From assembly GCA_008711295.1 (NCBI GenBank), contig VUYV01000042.1, positions 798,719-862,718 on the forward strand: DNA of 64,000 nt. The letters are read 5' to 3'. Made by a program: the position numbers and the translations under genes. The notes under the pieces were generated by a model. It ran no database searches. It was not told the origin of the DNA and saw nothing but the letters and a program-made list of their open reading frames with translations. This stretch comes from Anarhynchus alexandrinus (taxonomy: Eukaryota > Chordata > Aves > Charadriiformes > Charadriidae). Of this stretch, positions 61,911-64,000 are shown in pieces; the first letter of the stretch is position 1, and every line of letters begins with the position of its first letter.

Positions 61911-64000
61911 CAACTTATTTTTAGCAAATGCTGAGGTTCCAAGGGATCAGATGATTCCAGATATTAACTATAGAAAATATTATGAAACTCACTGAACAAA
62001 CAAAAAGGATAAAGTGATTCTTCCATACATTTATGTTGTTTTATATTTCAGTGTACCTCAAAAACTTTTTAATGTCTGTTACTTAGGTTATATTATACTG
62101 TTTTCAGATTAATCAATCTGAAGTATTCCAACCTACCTTAAGAAACTGCTAACAATTTCTGAGAAAGATAGCTGATATCACATTCATTATTTATCTGGAT
62201 CGTCAGATGCATATAGCTACGATTTTTGTCTGTAAAGATTTATATGTATATCCAATTTTCAAACCGTTATGCTGAGTCTCCCACCTTTTATCTCTTCCTC
62301 CTTGACTACTTGTCATTAGCTTTCTGCTGGACATGACTGACCACAGCAGGGTTTATGAAAGATATCGTGTGTGTATCCCTCATTAGTTTTAGCGCAAAAT
62401 CTGCCACATTAGTTGACACTGCCATTGCAGATGGCATGAGCTAGCAGGAGAGAGTTTGCCTTGAAAGAGAATAGGAGTTCCACACGTACATTCTTCCTCA
62501 CAGTCTGCAGAGGAGCAGCTGGGATAATAGTGTTTTCAAACATTTTCTCTACAGACATCTGTCAGCAACATAATAAAGTTACTGAGAAGTTTCTGTGTGA
62601 CTCAGACTTAGTCTATCATTTATTTTCAGACCTCTAAGCCTTACTGACCTGAGATCAGTGTTACCTACTGCTGAGAAGACAAGAATTTTTGACTATTGCA
62701 TGTTTGCGATCCTCTTCTTGCTTATCAATTCCGATGCAATATGTTTATGGACTGTCTGTCATCATCTCAGAGAAATCAACATACTTAAATATCCTGTCTT
62801 GGCTTAGGTCTTTGTTGCCTTTGATTTTATACACAGTACTAGGGTCATCATATTCAACATGCTAACTTCCATTCTGAGTATATGTTAATAATATAGCATT
62901 TTATATTTCAATAAAATTAGTTTTTCTAAATCATGGCCATGATGTCTAAGTGTTCATAGCTATAAAGAAAGGTGAAGTCTAACTTCTCCTCCAAATCATG
63001 TTTATAAAATGGCTTATGTAAATGGAAAGTTCAAGGTCAACTGCTAATCACTGCTGATCGCCCAAGGTTTGGATATAATTCCCTGCTGTTTCAAGACCAT
63101 ATCACTTTCAGAGCTTGAAAGGAGAGGGCCTGCTCTTGGCTAACTGGCAGGGCAGAGCACGTTATTCTGATTTTGGCCATTTGTCACTGAGTGCCATCAC
63201 TACCTTTCAAATTTCCATTCCTTCCGAGCTGTCTCATGTATCATTCGCATTCCACTGATGGGTGTTATTCTATTCCTCTCTGTCTTAAGGTTGGGTTTGG
63301 GTTTTTTCTGTGTGTGTGACAGCTGCAATGGGCACTATCCTAAGTACAAAGCAGAGCATCTCTTCACCAGCCATCTGGTATGGTTTTTTCTCCCCATTAC
63401 TTGTGTCGTCTCCATTGTATCACTGTATTACACATCAAATTTCCATGTCTAATTTTCTTCTTTATGACCAAATTCTGATTCTGTTCCTGGCATTTATTTT
63501 GTGATTAGGATTTAAGTTGGCGAAAGAGACAATCACAAGTTCAATTGACATTGCTTCACGTCAGCCTTGATCCTCCCTCTCAAGTCAGCAAGGTAATTTT
63601 GTCACAGTAGTGATTTCTGAATATCTAGGCTAATACAGCTTCTCTGAAAGCAAACTTGGTTCGTTCTAAAACATAATTCAGAGTGCAGTTTTAACCAGCT
63701 GGTCTCCAATCATTGTTAAGGAATAAAGTAAACAAAAACGTGGTTTTAAAATAAAGTAGGTAGACATCATATAGTCAGTTCATATATTCACCCTTAAATG
63801 GTGTCAGGCTGACCCTCAGATGACACATGAGGGTATAGTCATAAAGAAGGCGACAAAGCAGTATACATAGCCCCTGCTTTAGATCTGGCTACGGTGTTTT
63901 ACTTCCTAAAACTTTCAAAAAACAAAGGGGAGGACATACAGCACAAATATTTACAGAATAGTAGTACCTAAAGCAGAAAATATGTCACAGATTTCTCCTG
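61911..64000. other. Non-coding stretch
   Basis: AT-rich sequence, nothing recognisable. Overlapping plus frames at 63258-63452 and 63310-63504 share the same DNA and have no known features. Confidence 0.55.

Overview
The window reads as non-coding DNA from a vertebrate, most likely a bird. It is AT-rich, CpG-poor and has no long open reading frames. Its recognisable content is dominated by CR1-type LINE retrotransposons. Several carry the 3' ends typical of avian CR1, with octamer ATTCTATG-like tails or a pentamer ATTCT tail. The pentamer tail is, from memory, more common outside galliforms; this is a weak inference. More diverged CR1 copies resemble the old families shared by birds, crocodiles and turtles. 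No rRNA, tRNA, CRISPR array, bacterial operon or confirmed host gene is visible.

Layout: 1-9.1 kb is mostly featureless, with one 22-bp dyad (2799-2820), a possible LTR-like block on the minus strand (about 3780-4570), and a tentative two-exon membrane-protein-like structure on the minus strand (6864 to 6021). 9.17-11.25 kb is a 5'-truncated CR1 on the minus strand with most of a reverse-transcriptase reading frame. A decayed CR1 piece lies at 13.85-14.25 kb and a C-rich degenerate tandem repeat at 16.9-17.3 kb. 18-37 kb is nearly empty apart from small hairpins, a 14-bp minisatellite (33511-33563) and a CA repeat. 37.3-39.8 kb holds two CR1 copies in opposite orientation. 48.2-50.5 kb holds three CR1 pieces of different ages. 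53.2-53.75 kb is a fossil CR1 3' half. 54.18-54.44 kb is an odd CR1 in which endonuclease-coding sequence runs directly into the CR1 3' terminus. 60.25-61.9 kb is a long, very old CR1 on the minus strand.

Nothing here works as a gene set. The CR1 copies are dead products of independent insertions over a long time, and the surroundings look like a gene desert or the inside of a large intron. I did not find an undescribed biological system. The items most worth checking are the candidate exon pair at 6.0-6.9 kb, the chimeric CR1 at 54.2 kb and the MARE-like site beside a perfect hairpin at 22.33 kb. CR1 identifications rest on remembered family consensus patterns, not on a database search.
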